Source: an uncultured Helcococcus sp. (GTDB lineage Bacteria; Bacillota; Clostridia; Tissierellales; Peptoniphilaceae). Taken from it: a DNA stretch of 28,396 nucleotides. The notes below the pieces were generated by a model. That model was not told the DNA's origin. It searched no databases and saw nothing but the letters and a program-made list of their open reading frames with translations. The stretch spans positions 1 to 28,396 of the forward strand of contig CALAZW010000050.1 in assembly GCA_937926545.1 (NCBI GenBank). Direction: 5' to 3'. Positions 15,652-23,809 of this stretch are shown in pieces (position 1 is the first letter of the stretch; each line of letters starts with the position of its first letter). The position numbers were made by a program, and so were the translations under genes.

Positions 15652-16488
15652 CTAAATATTATACTTATCATTTAGCCTTCTTAAGTACTCCATAGTCTTA
15701 ACATCTTCCTTCTTAGGATAGCTATAGTCTAGACTCCTGCTTATCTCCAAAGATAACTTCCTAAAAAGTGAACTGGCTACAAAAAGAGACTTCCAAAAGT
15801 CATCTAAATCGTTGGTATTAAAAATCTCCAAATACATTTCATAGTAGGGCTTGTCCAGGTAAACCTTAAAGTTCTTGCCCAACCTGCCTGTATTCACATT
15901 AAAATCATACTTTTGTCCTATGTACAAGTTTACAATTGCCAATAAATCTTTCTTTAATATGTCATATAAATAATTTGCCCTTATTATTTCCTTTCTAGCC
16001 AAGGAAATTGCAACATCTACCGATTTCATATAGAAGTTTACCACATGGTCATAAAACTCCTTATTACTAATTTTCTCTTCTCTAAACTTAATATCTGATA
16101 TTACCTTGTCTTCTGGTAAGATAAGATCCTTGTCCACAATGTTCTTTACCAAACTATTATCCTTGATATAGTCTAAAATATTAGCATTATCCAACAAGAC
16201 CAGGTCTATTATACTTTCATCCTCACAAAGACAACGAATGTGGATTAAGTCATAGCCATGATGGCTAAGTCTTTCCTCCCTTTTAATAATAGTTTCTTCT
16301 GCTATTAAAAGTTTATTGACCAGGCCCATATAGAGTTTGAGCTCTCCTAGACCTACTATCAGGTTAAAGTCCTCTAGACCATCCTTGGCCACAGCATTAT
16401 TTAATCTGGAGCCAGTAAATATTATACTTCTAATATTTTCGTCTAAAAGGGATATTTCTTTAATCTTTTTAATTAAATCACTATTCAT
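15652..16488 (-). CDS. Aminoglycoside 6-adenylyltransferase-like protein (ANT(6)/AadK family) with altered active site
   Basis: The 278-residue protein resembles AadK/AadE nucleotidyltransferases along its length. Seen are FTGSR (GSR at 26-28), the SIIDLVLLDN strand holding the third acidic residue, GRLGKNFKVYLDK and SLDYSYPKKEDV near the end. In active ANT(6) enzymes the first acidic strand reads D-F/Y-D; here it reads D40-F41-N42 and the codon is AAC, so one metal-binding aspartate is missing. It may be inactive or act on another substrate. I start at 16488, where GAGGTG precedes the ATG; the longer frame upstream contains no ribosome site and runs over the promoter. It begins the transcript with the D,D-carboxypeptidase. 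Resistance should not be assumed. Confidence 0.8.
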   Translation of the reverse strand: MNSDLIKKIKEISLLDENIRSIIFTGSRLNNAVAKDGLEDFNLIVGLGELKLYMGLVNKLLIAEETIIKREERLSHHGYDLIHIRCLCEDESIIDLVLLDNANILDYIKDNSLVKNIVDKDLILPEDKVISDIKFREEKISNKEFYDHVVNFYMKSVDVAISLARKEIIRANYLYDILKKDLLAIVNLYIGQKYDFNVNTGRLGKNFKVYLDKPYYEMYLEIFNTNDLDDFWKSLFVASSLFRKLSLEISRSLDYSYPKKEDVKTMEYLRRLNDKYNI

Positions 16489-16518
16489 ATCACACCTCAA
16501 CAAATATATGTCTATTTT

Positions 16519-16547
16519 ATAATAGATAATTTTTATTATCAATACAA
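16519..16547 (-). promoter_or_regulatory. Promoter for the ANT(6)-like/D,D-carboxypeptidase operon
   Basis: On the minus strand TTGTAT (16542-16547), a 17-bp spacer and TATTAT (16519-16524) lie about 31 bases before the ATG at 16488. It is back to back with the mscL promoter. Confidence 0.65.
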
Positions 16548-16576
16548 TTGAATTATATATATGCATATATTATAAT
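16548..16576 (+). promoter_or_regulatory. Promoter for mscL
   Basis: TTGAAT (16548-16553), a 17-bp spacer and TATAAT (16571-16576) form a good sigma-A promoter, giving a start near 16583 and a short leader before the ATG at 16599. Its -35 begins at the base after the divergent -35. Confidence 0.75.
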
Positions 16577-16598
16577 GATTCAGAAAGGATGTGAGAGA

Positions 16599-16997
16599 AT
16601 GATTAAAGAATTTAGAGAATTTATTGAAAAAGGTAATGTTTTAGACTTTGCTGTAGGTGTGATCATGGCAGGGGCCTTTGGAGCCATTGTAACTTCATTG
16701 GTTGATGACATTTTAATGCCTATCATAGGAGCCGCAACAGCAGGTATTGATTTTAAGGAAATTGTAGCAGTAGTAGCAGGTGTTGAACTTAAGATTGGTG
16801 TATTTATTAATGCAATTATTAACTTCTTAATTATTTCATTTATTATGTTTTTAATAGTAAAATCATTCAATAAAATGAAATCCTCAGTTGTTAAGGAAGA
16901 AGAAGTTGCACCGGCAACCAAGGAATGTCCTTATTGTAAAACAGATGTCCATGTGGATGCAACTAGATGTCCTCACTGTACTTCTGAATTAAACTAA
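16599..16997 (+). CDS. mscL: Large-conductance mechanosensitive channel MscL with C-terminal zinc ribbon
   Basis: MscL opens under membrane tension to release solutes during osmotic downshock. The 132-residue protein starts MIKEFREFIEKGNVLDFAVG, the conserved N-terminal helix and first pore-lining helix. The periplasmic loop (about 45-65) and second helix (about 66-88) follow. After the usual helical tail is an extra C-terminal knuckle with C110-x2-C113 and C124-x2-C127, a rubredoxin-like zinc ribbon in place of the usual bundle end. I start at 16599, as MscL homologues do; AAGGA lies about 10 bases before. A longer frame from 16548 would begin at the promoter itself. It is a single-gene transcript ending at a strong terminator. 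Confidence 0.93.
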   Translation: MIKEFREFIEKGNVLDFAVGVIMAGAFGAIVTSLVDDILMPIIGAATAGIDFKEIVAVVAGVELKIGVFINAIINFLIISFIMFLIVKSFNKMKSSVVKEEEVAPATKECPYCKTDVHVDATRCPHCTSELN

Positions 16998-17002
16998 GAA
17001 AA

Positions 17003-17030
17003 AAAACCTATGCTAGCATAGGTTTTCTTT
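17003..17030. terminator. Bidirectional Rho-independent terminator
   Basis: AAAACCTATG-CTAG-CATAGGTTTT forms a perfect stem with a T-rich tail on the plus strand and A-runs giving T on the minus. It serves mscL and the convergent sufU. Confidence 0.85.
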
Positions 17031-17037
17031 ATTTTAA

Positions 17038-17469
17038 CTACTCTTGTTTTTCTATTATATTATTTAAGGTATGCCAAGCAAGAACCGCACATTTAACACG
17101 GGCTGGCATCACTGAAATATTTTGTAGGGCTATGGCGTCTTCCAACTTTTCCAATTCGTCCTCATCGTCTATCTCAGACTTGATCATACCTATAAAGGTA
17201 TCTGCCAAGTCCCTAGCTTCTTCCAAACTCTTTCCCTTAATTAGGTCAATCATCATGGATGTTGATGCCTGTGATATGGCACAGCCTATTCCCGTATAGG
17301 AAGCATCTTCTATTATGCCATCTTCTATCTTTAAGTTTAGACTTATCTCATCTCCACAACTGGGATTATGGCCAAGCTCACAAACTGTAGCATCTTCCAT
17401 TTCCCTCTTGTTGACCTTACTACTTGAATGTTCCCTAATTAACTCTGTATATATTTGACTAAGATCCAA
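17038..17469 (-). CDS. sufU: Iron-sulfur cluster assembly protein SufU
   Basis: SufU takes sulfur from SufS through its zinc-bound cysteine and passes it on to the SufBCD scaffold. The 143-residue protein has the ligand set Cys38 and Asp40 (NPSCGDE), Cys63 (GIGCAIS) and Cys127 (RVKCAVL). The SufU-type insert between the second and third positions (absent from IscU) is present. It is the last gene of the suf operon and its start overlaps the sufS end by 11 bases, implying coupling. The terminator after mscL also closes this transcript. Confidence 0.95.
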   Translation of the reverse strand: MDLSQIYTELIREHSSSKVNKREMEDATVCELGHNPSCGDEISLNLKIEDGIIEDASYTGIGCAISQASTSMMIDLIKGKSLEEARDLADTFIGMIKSEIDDEDELEKLEDAIALQNISVMPARVKCAVLAWHTLNNIIEKQE

Positions 17470-18682
17470 TTCCCATCATCTCCCTAACTTTATCTAAACC
17501 GGCAATAAATTTATCTATTTCCTCATATGTATTATAGAAGGCTAGACTGACCCTACAGCTGCTATTTATTCCCAGATACCTGTGTAGGACCTGAGTGCAG
17601 TGATGGCCTGATCTTACTGCCACATTGTAATAATCTAGAATAGAGGCCACATCATGGGGATGTACCCCCTTAACATTAAAGGCTATATTGGGTCCCTTAG
17701 GATTATTTTTAGGATAGTAAATATCCAAATAACCTAGTTCTTCCATTTTACTAGCACAGTAATCAACTAAATCTTTTTCTCTTTTTTCTATTTCATCCAT
17801 GCCTACTTTTTCTATATAGTCGAGGGCTGCTGACAGACCTACAACGGCCTCCACATTTTGACTTCCAGCTTCAAACTTTTCTGGAACCGGAGCAAAGGTG
17901 GTCCTGTCTTCATAGACATACTCTATCATGTCTCCTCCATATAAGAAGGGAGGCATTTTTTCAAGCAAGTCCAACTTACCATAAAGAACTCCTACTCCCA
18001 TGGGAGCCAGTAGTTTATGGCCTGAAAACACATAAAAATCACAGTCCCAATCTCTGACATCCACCCTGTGGTGGGCTGTGTATTGGGCCCCATCTAAAAC
18101 TACCTTGGCCCCTTTCTCCTTGGCCATGCCTATCATTTCCTTGATGGGAACACTCATAGATAAAACATTGCTGGCTGCTGTAAAGGCAACTATCTTGGTA
18201 TTCTCATTTAATTTCTTTTCATAGTCCTTCAGATCAAAGGAATAATCGTCATTTAAATAAAAATACTTTAGGCTGGCCCCAGTCTTTTCTGCCACTGCCT
18301 GCCAAGAAACCAAATTAGAATGGTGTTCAGCCACCGAGATTAGGATTTCATCTCCCGGCTTAAGCTGGCTTAAACCATAACTATAGGCAACCAAGTTCAA
18401 GGCCTCAGTTGCATTTCTAACAAAGACTATTTCTTTTTCACTCTCAGCATTGATAAACCTACTAACCTTAAGCCTGGTCGACTCATAGGCCTGGGTAGAT
18501 TCATAGGAGAGCTTATAGGCCCCCCTATGGGGATTGGCATTGTAGTTAATGTAATAATCCCTTATGGCATCTATTACCTGGATGGGCCTTTGACTGGTGG
18601 CCGCATTGTCCAGGTAAACCAAACCCTTATTTTTGTCTGAACTTAAGTAAGGAAAATCCTTTCTAATTTCATTGATATCCAT
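17459..18682 (-). CDS. sufS: Cysteine desulfurase SufS
   Basis: SufS frees sulfur from cysteine with pyridoxal phosphate and holds it as a persulfide for SufU. The 407-residue class-V aminotransferase-fold enzyme has the PLP lysine Lys223 (SGHKLLAP), His121 in AEHHSN and the persulfide cysteine Cys362 in RSGHHCTQ. The active-site cysteine lies in a short loop, as in SufS rather than in IscS. The length is typical. Its start overlaps the sufD stop by 1 base. Confidence 0.96.
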   Translation of the reverse strand: MDINEIRKDFPYLSSDKNKGLVYLDNAATSQRPIQVIDAIRDYYINYNANPHRGAYKLSYESTQAYESTRLKVSRFINAESEKEIVFVRNATEALNLVAYSYGLSQLKPGDEILISVAEHHSNLVSWQAVAEKTGASLKYFYLNDDYSFDLKDYEKKLNENTKIVAFTAASNVLSMSVPIKEMIGMAKEKGAKVVLDGAQYTAHHRVDVRDWDCDFYVFSGHKLLAPMGVGVLYGKLDLLEKMPPFLYGGDMIEYVYEDRTTFAPVPEKFEAGSQNVEAVVGLSAALDYIEKVGMDEIEKREKDLVDYCASKMEELGYLDIYYPKNNPKGPNIAFNVKGVHPHDVASILDYYNVAVRSGHHCTQVLHRYLGINSSCRVSLAFYNTYEEIDKFIAGLDKVREMMGIGS

Positions 18683-19728
18683 TATTCCACGATTCCTTCA
18701 TGTATAAATTCTTTTAATTGGTCTCTGATTTCCTCATTTGGAATTAAGTCTAAGGTTGGAGCCATCTTGGCTTCAACAACTATACTTTTTGCTTCCTTTT
18801 CACTAAAGCCTCTACTCATAATATAATTTAGCATTTTTTCATCAACCCTGCCTGCAGATGCCGCATGGTTACCGGATATATCATGTTCTGATGCCAATAG
18901 TAAAGGTATGGCTATGGACTTAACTTCCTCATCTATCAAGGTAACAAACTCTTCTTCTGATCCTTCTGACTCAGCTGAACCAGTTTTAAAGTCTATGGTA
19001 CCTGTAAATCTCTTTTTACTTGTATCCTTTAAAGCCCCATTTACTAAAATGTCTGAGAAGGTTCTTTTGCCCCAATGGTTAACCACATAGGCTATATCCA
19101 ATTGTCTATCCTCATCCACATAGTAGGCTGTCTTCACATCTGTCTTAGAGTTTTCTTCCAAAAGATTGGCCTTATAGTTAAAGTAGGTCTTGGCCCCTCC
19201 AAGTTCAACTTGGATAATATTTACTTGGGCTGACTCTTCAACTTGGGCTGCTATGGATAGAAAACTACTTGCCTTCTTGTCCAATCTTTGAATGACAACC
19301 AAGTCCAATCTGGAATTTTTCTCTGCCTTGATTCTAATTAAGCTGTTTCTGAAAACTTCCAAGTCTCCTTCAGACTTATAGTCTAATAATAGGTAGGCCT
19401 TGGAACCTTCTGCCAAGTGTATATTGTGACTGTCTGAGATGAAATCATCACTAGCATCTAGGATAACTTCCTTTTCATCCCTATACTCTTCTCCCTTGGC
19501 CAGGTTAATATTGTTTTCCCAATTTAAAAACTCTTTATTTAATTCAACTAGATCCTTGGAAACTCCATAGTCTAATTTTTCAAACTCATCTTCCAAGCTA
19601 TGGCTTATTTGGCCAAAGCTATCCAACTTGCTATAGTCTTTTTTATATAAATCCCCTATCTCTACTTGGCTGTCATTGGCTCTTAACCAACGCCAAGTAA
19701 TTTTGGGAAGCTTATTTCCTCTCATCAT
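18682..19728 (-). CDS. sufD: Fe-S assembly scaffold component SufD
   Basis: SufD pairs with SufB on the SufC ATPase to form the SufBCD scaffold. The 348-residue protein is shorter than many SufD proteins but has the family beta-helix core and the C-terminal helix with HDISGNHAASAGRVDEKMLN, a stretch shared with SufB. The start has AGGAGG; the ATG at 19728 is only 2 bases after it, so the next ATG at 19725 may be the true start. It follows sufB by 6 bases. Confidence 0.93.
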   Translation of the reverse strand: MMRGNKLPKITWRWLRANDSQVEIGDLYKKDYSKLDSFGQISHSLEDEFEKLDYGVSKDLVELNKEFLNWENNINLAKGEEYRDEKEVILDASDDFISDSHNIHLAEGSKAYLLLDYKSEGDLEVFRNSLIRIKAEKNSRLDLVVIQRLDKKASSFLSIAAQVEESAQVNIIQVELGGAKTYFNYKANLLEENSKTDVKTAYYVDEDRQLDIAYVVNHWGKRTFSDILVNGALKDTSKKRFTGTIDFKTGSAESEGSEEEFVTLIDEEVKSIAIPLLLASEHDISGNHAASAGRVDEKMLNYIMSRGFSEKEAKSIVVEAKMAPTLDLIPNEEIRDQLKEFIHEGIVE

Positions 19729-19734
19729 ATCCTC

Positions 19735-21141
19735 CTAACCTATTGCTCCTTCTAACTCAAGATTAATCAAGTTATTCATTTCAACTGCGTATTCTAATGG
19801 TAATTCCTTGGCTATAGGCTCAGCAAAACCTCTTACTATCATAGCCTTAGCTTCTTCTTCTGGAATTCCCCTACTTGTTAGGTAGAAAATCTTATCATCA
19901 TCTATTCTTCCGATTTTAGCTTCATGGCCCAAGTCCACATCATTATTGTCTATGATAATAGCTGGCACTGTATCTGAAACTGATTCATTATCCAACATTA
20001 AGGACTCACAATCAACAGTTGATTTTGATCCAGTAGCATTTTTAGTAATCTTTACCAAGCCCCTATAGGTTGCTATACCGCCCCCCTTGGATATGGACTT
20101 GGAATTAATAGTAGATGAGGTATTAGGAGCAGCGTGAATTACTTTTGCACCAGTGTCTAGGTTTTGGCCTGCACCTGCAAAAGAAATACCTGTAAATTCA
20201 GATTGAGCTCCCTCTCCAACCAAATAACTGGATGGATAAAGCATGGATACCTTGGATCCGAAAGATCCTGAAACCCATTCAATCTTACCGCCCTTTTGTA
20301 CAATAGCTCTTTTTGTATTTAGGTTGTACATATTTCTTGACCAGTTTTCTATAGTTGAATACCTTAAGGTTGCATTTTCCTTAACATATAATTCAACTGC
20401 ACCAGCGTGAATATTTACCACGTTGTACTTGGGAGCTGAACATCCTTCTATAAAGTGGCAATAAGCCCCTTCTTCTATAACTATTAGGGTATGTTCAAAT
20501 TGTCCTGCTCCAGGAGCGTTTAGTCTAAAGTAAGATTGTAGTGGTATGTCCACCTTAACCCCCTTAGGTACATAAACAAAGGATCCTCCTGACCAAACAG
20601 CATAGTGTAGGGCTGCATACTTGTGGTCATGGGCAGGAATATTTTTCATAAAATGTTTTTTAACTATTTCTGGATACTCTCTAACAGCTGTTTCCATGTC
20701 TGTGTAAACAACACCTTGTTCTGTTAGATAGTCCTTAATCTTATGGTAAACCACCTCTGAGTCATATTGGGCACCTACTCCTGATAAGGCTTCAATTTCA
20801 GCCTCTGGAATTCCCAAGTCATAGAAGGTTTTTCTAATGTCTTCAGGTAGATCTTCCCAATCGGCCTTCATATCAGACTTGGGCTTAATATAGGTAATAA
20901 TATCATCTATATTAACCGCACTAATATCTGGTCCCCATGGTGGATTTTCTTGCTTATAAAACATTTCCAAGCCCTTTAGTCTGTTTTCCAACATCCATTC
21001 TGGCTCATTTTTTTCACTGGAAATTTCCCTTACTATTTCTTCAGTAAGGCCTCTTTCACTTATCTTATCCCATTCAAATTTATTTTTAAGGTCATAGACA
21101 CCCCTGTCTATGTCCTCAACATAAGTCCTCTTCTTAGCCAT
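19735..21141 (-). CDS. sufB: Fe-S assembly scaffold SufB
   Basis: SufB is the main scaffold subunit on which the new Fe-S cluster is built. At 468 residues it has the normal length. Family-typical stretches include the HDHKYAALHYAVWSGGSFVY region and VPKGVKVDIPLQSYFR. CHFIEGCSAP in the middle, KSTVDCESLMLD, DVDLGHEAKIGR and SRGIPEEEAKAMIVRGFAEP at the end are also seen. The invariant Cys in the VDCES strand, thought to hold the sulfur, is present. It follows sufC by 1 base. Confidence 0.97.
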   Translation of the reverse strand: MAKKRTYVEDIDRGVYDLKNKFEWDKISERGLTEEIVREISSEKNEPEWMLENRLKGLEMFYKQENPPWGPDISAVNIDDIITYIKPKSDMKADWEDLPEDIRKTFYDLGIPEAEIEALSGVGAQYDSEVVYHKIKDYLTEQGVVYTDMETAVREYPEIVKKHFMKNIPAHDHKYAALHYAVWSGGSFVYVPKGVKVDIPLQSYFRLNAPGAGQFEHTLIVIEEGAYCHFIEGCSAPKYNVVNIHAGAVELYVKENATLRYSTIENWSRNMYNLNTKRAIVQKGGKIEWVSGSFGSKVSMLYPSSYLVGEGAQSEFTGISFAGAGQNLDTGAKVIHAAPNTSSTINSKSISKGGGIATYRGLVKITKNATGSKSTVDCESLMLDNESVSDTVPAIIIDNNDVDLGHEAKIGRIDDDKIFYLTSRGIPEEEAKAMIVRGFAEPIAKELPLEYAVEMNNLINLELEGAIG

Positions 21142-21142
21142 C

Positions 21143-21880
21143 CTACTTCACCTCGTCTTTGATCCATTGATAACCTTGAGACTCTATCTTGTCAATTAAC
21201 TCTTTTCCTTCTGTTTTTACCAATTTACCATCCACAATTATGTGAACAAAGTCTGGTTCTAAGGCTTCTAAAATTTGGCTGTGGTGGGTAATAATTAAAA
21301 CAGCCTTGTCTTCTGTTAAGAAGTCTCTTACTCCTTCAGAAACTATTTTAGTAGCATCAACGTCAAGACCTGAGTCTGTTTCGTCTAGCATGACAAATTT
21401 AGGGTCTAGGACCTTCATTTGTAAAATTTCATTTTTCTTCTTTTCACCGCCGGAAAATCCAACGTTTAAATATCTTTCAGCATAGCTTTTATCAAAGCTT
21501 AAGTCTGCCATTTTTTCATAAAGATTTTTTCTAAACTTTAAGATTGGTACACTTTCACCAGTAACAGCCATCTTAGCTGCCCTTAAAAAGTTTTCAACAG
21601 TAATTCCAGGAATTTCTTCTGGCATTTGGAAGGATAAAAATATTCCCTTTTTAGCTCTTTCATCTGAGCTTAGCTCTGTTATATTTTCATCTTCAAATAT
21701 TATTTCTCCACTGTCTACCTTGTATTTTGGATGGGCCATAATAGTATTGGTCAGGGTAGACTTACCTGCTCCATTTGGTCCCATAACCACGTGAACTTCA
21801 CCTGGATTTATCTCTAAATTTATATCTTTTAATATATGTTTATCTTCAACACTTACGTTTAAGTCTTTTATTTTTAACAT
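21143..21880 (-). CDS. sufC: Fe-S assembly ATPase SufC
   Basis: SufC is the ABC-type ATPase that drives conformational change of SufBD. The 245-residue protein has Walker A GPNGAGKST (34-42), the signature SGGEKKK (143-149), Walker B FVMLDE (162-167), the D-loop SGLD and the switch His in ITHH. It is the first gene of sufCBDSU. The start has GGAG about 6 bases upstream, and its leader of about 38 bases begins at the promoter described next. Confidence 0.97.
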   Translation of the reverse strand: MLKIKDLNVSVEDKHILKDINLEINPGEVHVVMGPNGAGKSTLTNTIMAHPKYKVDSGEIIFEDENITELSSDERAKKGIFLSFQMPEEIPGITVENFLRAAKMAVTGESVPILKFRKNLYEKMADLSFDKSYAERYLNVGFSGGEKKKNEILQMKVLDPKFVMLDETDSGLDVDATKIVSEGVRDFLTEDKAVLIITHHSQILEALEPDFVHIIVDGKLVKTEGKELIDKIESQGYQWIKDEVK

Positions 21881-21911
21881 AATTTTCTCCTTTTTTGATA
21901 GATTAAAAACT

Positions 21912-21926
21912 CTTTTATGATAAAAG
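21912..21926. promoter_or_regulatory. 7-1-7 palindrome at the suf transcription start (Fur/PerR-type operator candidate)
   Basis: CTTTTAT-G-ATAAAAG is a perfect 15-bp palindrome with one central base. It touches the -10 and covers the expected start site. The 7-1-7 layout is that of Fur, PerR and Zur boxes, though the sequence is not the Bacillus consensus. No regulator gene is in the window. Confidence 0.45.
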
Positions 21927-21953
21927 TATACTAATTTAGTAGGAATTAGTCAA
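21925..21953 (-). promoter_or_regulatory. Sigma-A promoter of the suf operon
   Basis: On the minus strand TTGACT (21948-21953), a 17-bp spacer and TATACT (21925-21930) form a strong promoter. The spacer and both element edges hold an inverted repeat ACTAATT-N7-AATTAGT (21930-21950), a second possible operator. No other good promoter lies in front of sufC. Confidence 0.85.
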
Positions 21954-21974
21954 CACGCCTATATATCAAGCTTT

Positions 21975-22715
21975 CTAATTGTCCCACTTGGTTGGTTGAG
22001 AGGTATATAAAAGTACGTCATACATCTTTTCCACATTTTCCTGTGCACTTAGCATATCTTCTTTTATGCTCCTTGTTTTTTCCCTTATTAATTCTTCATC
22101 CCTAAATATTTTCTCTTGGTTAAAGGGGAAGTACTGGTCCAGTTCCTCCATCTTTTTTTCCGTATAAGAAATTTCTTCCAGGAATAAGTCTTCCATATTA
22201 TCGGCCTTGTTCTTTAGGCTTCTAATTTTTTTACACCTGTCATAAATACCATCTAATTCGTCAAGGCTTCCGGCTTTTAAAAGGTCTAAAAAATCCAACC
22301 ATATTTCTTCTGCCTTGCTATTGGTATTTAATAAAGGATTGGCCTTCTCTATTATAAAGTATAATTGATCTTTTAGCTCAGATTTCTTTATAAGTTCTTC
22401 CAGCCTTTCCTCCTCTTCTTTATTGTGGCTAAGCTTGTACTTAAGCTCTCTTATTTGCCTGTCCAAATCAGAGTATTCTTTTTTGGCCAAATAGTCCACA
22501 TATTCAGGATAGTCAAGTTCTCCAAAAATAAAACTATTCTCCACCCTCTTATTTATAATTACAGCCTCATAGATACTTTTCATTTTTTCCAATTCATACT
22601 GGCCAAAATGATCCATATACTTTTTCTCCAAAAGCCCCTTATATATATACTTCTTATATAGGTAGTCATACTGGCTGGCTATATATTTATCTCTTATATT
22701 CTTCTTTTCTTTCAC
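21975..22715 (-). CDS. Coiled-coil protein of unknown function
   Basis: I do not recognise this 246-residue protein. It has no signal peptide or membrane segment and is strongly charged, with long heptad-like helices rich in Lys, Glu and Leu (about residues 75-110 and 165-230) and an aromatic-rich N-terminal part. It begins with GTG, 29 bases inside the end of the exporter-like gene; GGGGTG seven bases before supports the start. This overlap means translational coupling to the membrane protein, so it may be a cytosolic partner or a filament-like scaffold. Nothing in the sequence allows a function to be named. Confidence 0.7.
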   Translation of the reverse strand: MKEKKNIRDKYIASQYDYLYKKYIYKGLLEKKYMDHFGQYELEKMKSIYEAVIINKRVENSFIFGELDYPEYVDYLAKKEYSDLDRQIRELKYKLSHNKEEEERLEELIKKSELKDQLYFIIEKANPLLNTNSKAEEIWLDFLDLLKAGSLDELDGIYDRCKKIRSLKNKADNMEDLFLEEISYTEKKMEELDQYFPFNQEKIFRDEELIREKTRSIKEDMLSAQENVEKMYDVLLYTSQPTKWDN

Positions 22716-23781
22716 AATATATCACCCCGTCTATCTTGTCGCAATTCCAATAAACCTTCTTGTCTTCCCTGGTCAGGGTATTTACAAACTTTCTTTTTAG
22801 CTCTAGAAATCCTATTATATCATTTAAAATCACATACATTAGGGCTCTTTCTTCAAATTCATCTCTAGTCTTAGGTAGATCATCACTTCTAAAGTAGGAT
22901 AGGGCCTCTTCTGCCCTTCTAAGTATTAGCTCTACCTCTTCACTTTCCACAAAGCCCTGGGAAACTTCTATTACCAAGTCTGCCAAATGATCCCTTTGAG
23001 ATATGTCCATATCAAGCTTCTTCACATTGGTCCAAATCAACTTCATTATATTTATCTGGGAGTATCTCATTTGTAGGTAATGATGAAAATAAGCCTCATC
23101 GCTATTTACCATATTATTTGATGCCTCTACCAGATCCCTATTAAGCCTGTCCAAATCCAAGTCCAAATCCCTTATCTTTCTATCTATAAACAACTCATTT
23201 AATTGAGGGTCCTTGCCCTCCTTGCCTGTCATAAACTGTCCTTTTAATCTCAGGCCTATAAGTTCTAAGGTTTCCTTGGTCTTATAGTCAACCATATCTT
23301 GGTTTTCCTTCACATTAAAGGTTCTTATGGGCGTTAGAAGATTGATTATAATCCCCATACTGGCCCCTATAAGCAGGATAAAAAATTCATTTACTATCAT
23401 GTTCCAGGAAGTTGACTGTTCCAAAAGAAAGTGGCTGGCCAGTACCGCATTAGATACTATACCCACTTGTATGTCAAATCCATTACATAAAAGCACATAA
23501 AAAAGTATAAATAGGCCAAATACATAAATGTTATAACCTAGACTATTAAAAAGTAGATAGGTGGTTATAACCATTAAAATAAAGCCTAAAAATCTTTTTA
23601 GAGAAACTTCCAAGGTCTCCCTCTTAGTATTTTGAACTGTTAGTAGGGTGGTAATCCCCGCTGTAACACCATATTTCAAGCCTAAAAGTTGGGCAAAAAA
23701 CATGGCCAGGATAGACCCTAGTGAAACTTGAACGCCAAATCTAATATTTAATTTACTAATCTTATTTTTTATCTTTTCCAT
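22687..23781 (-). CDS. Aromatic acid exporter (ArAE/DUF939, FUSC-like) family membrane protein
   Basis: The 364-residue protein has an N-terminal membrane domain of four to five hydrophobic segments (about residues 15-145) with the family stretch LTVQNTKRETLEVSLKRFLG. A cytosolic helical C-terminal domain of about 200 residues follows. It resembles the ArAE_1/DUF939 proteins, members of the FUSC-like superfamily with proposed roles in export of aromatic acids or envelope integrity; direct evidence for a substrate is lacking. I start at 23781 because GGAG lies 6 bases before that ATG; the ATG 12 bases earlier has no ribosome site. It has its own promoter, divergent from the Asp23 gene, and its 3' end overlaps the coiled-coil gene. 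Confidence 0.8.
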   Translation of the reverse strand: MEKIKNKISKLNIRFGVQVSLGSILAMFFAQLLGLKYGVTAGITTLLTVQNTKRETLEVSLKRFLGFILMVITTYLLFNSLGYNIYVFGLFILFYVLLCNGFDIQVGIVSNAVLASHFLLEQSTSWNMIVNEFFILLIGASMGIIINLLTPIRTFNVKENQDMVDYKTKETLELIGLRLKGQFMTGKEGKDPQLNELFIDRKIRDLDLDLDRLNRDLVEASNNMVNSDEAYFHHYLQMRYSQINIMKLIWTNVKKLDMDISQRDHLADLVIEVSQGFVESEEVELILRRAEEALSYFRSDDLPKTRDEFEERALMYVILNDIIGFLELKRKFVNTLTREDKKVYWNCDKIDGVIYCERKEEYKR

Positions 23782-23809
23782 ACCCCTCTCCATCTATACC
23801 ATTCTTTAG

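Noticed and set aside
15652..16488. Streptomycin resistance gene
   Set aside because: The resemblance to ANT(6) is real, but the missing active-site aspartate and its place with a D,D-carboxypeptidase make a resistance call unsafe.
16489..16598. Longer starts for both the ANT(6)-like gene (to 16566) and mscL (from 16548)
   Set aside because: These would make the two proteins overlap across two good back-to-back promoters; internal ATGs have ribosome sites and match family N-termini.
16580..16921. Minus-strand open frame inside mscL
   Set aside because: It is a mirror of the mscL coding region; its Ile/Thr/Ser-rich product looks like antisense translation and mscL is clearly the real gene.
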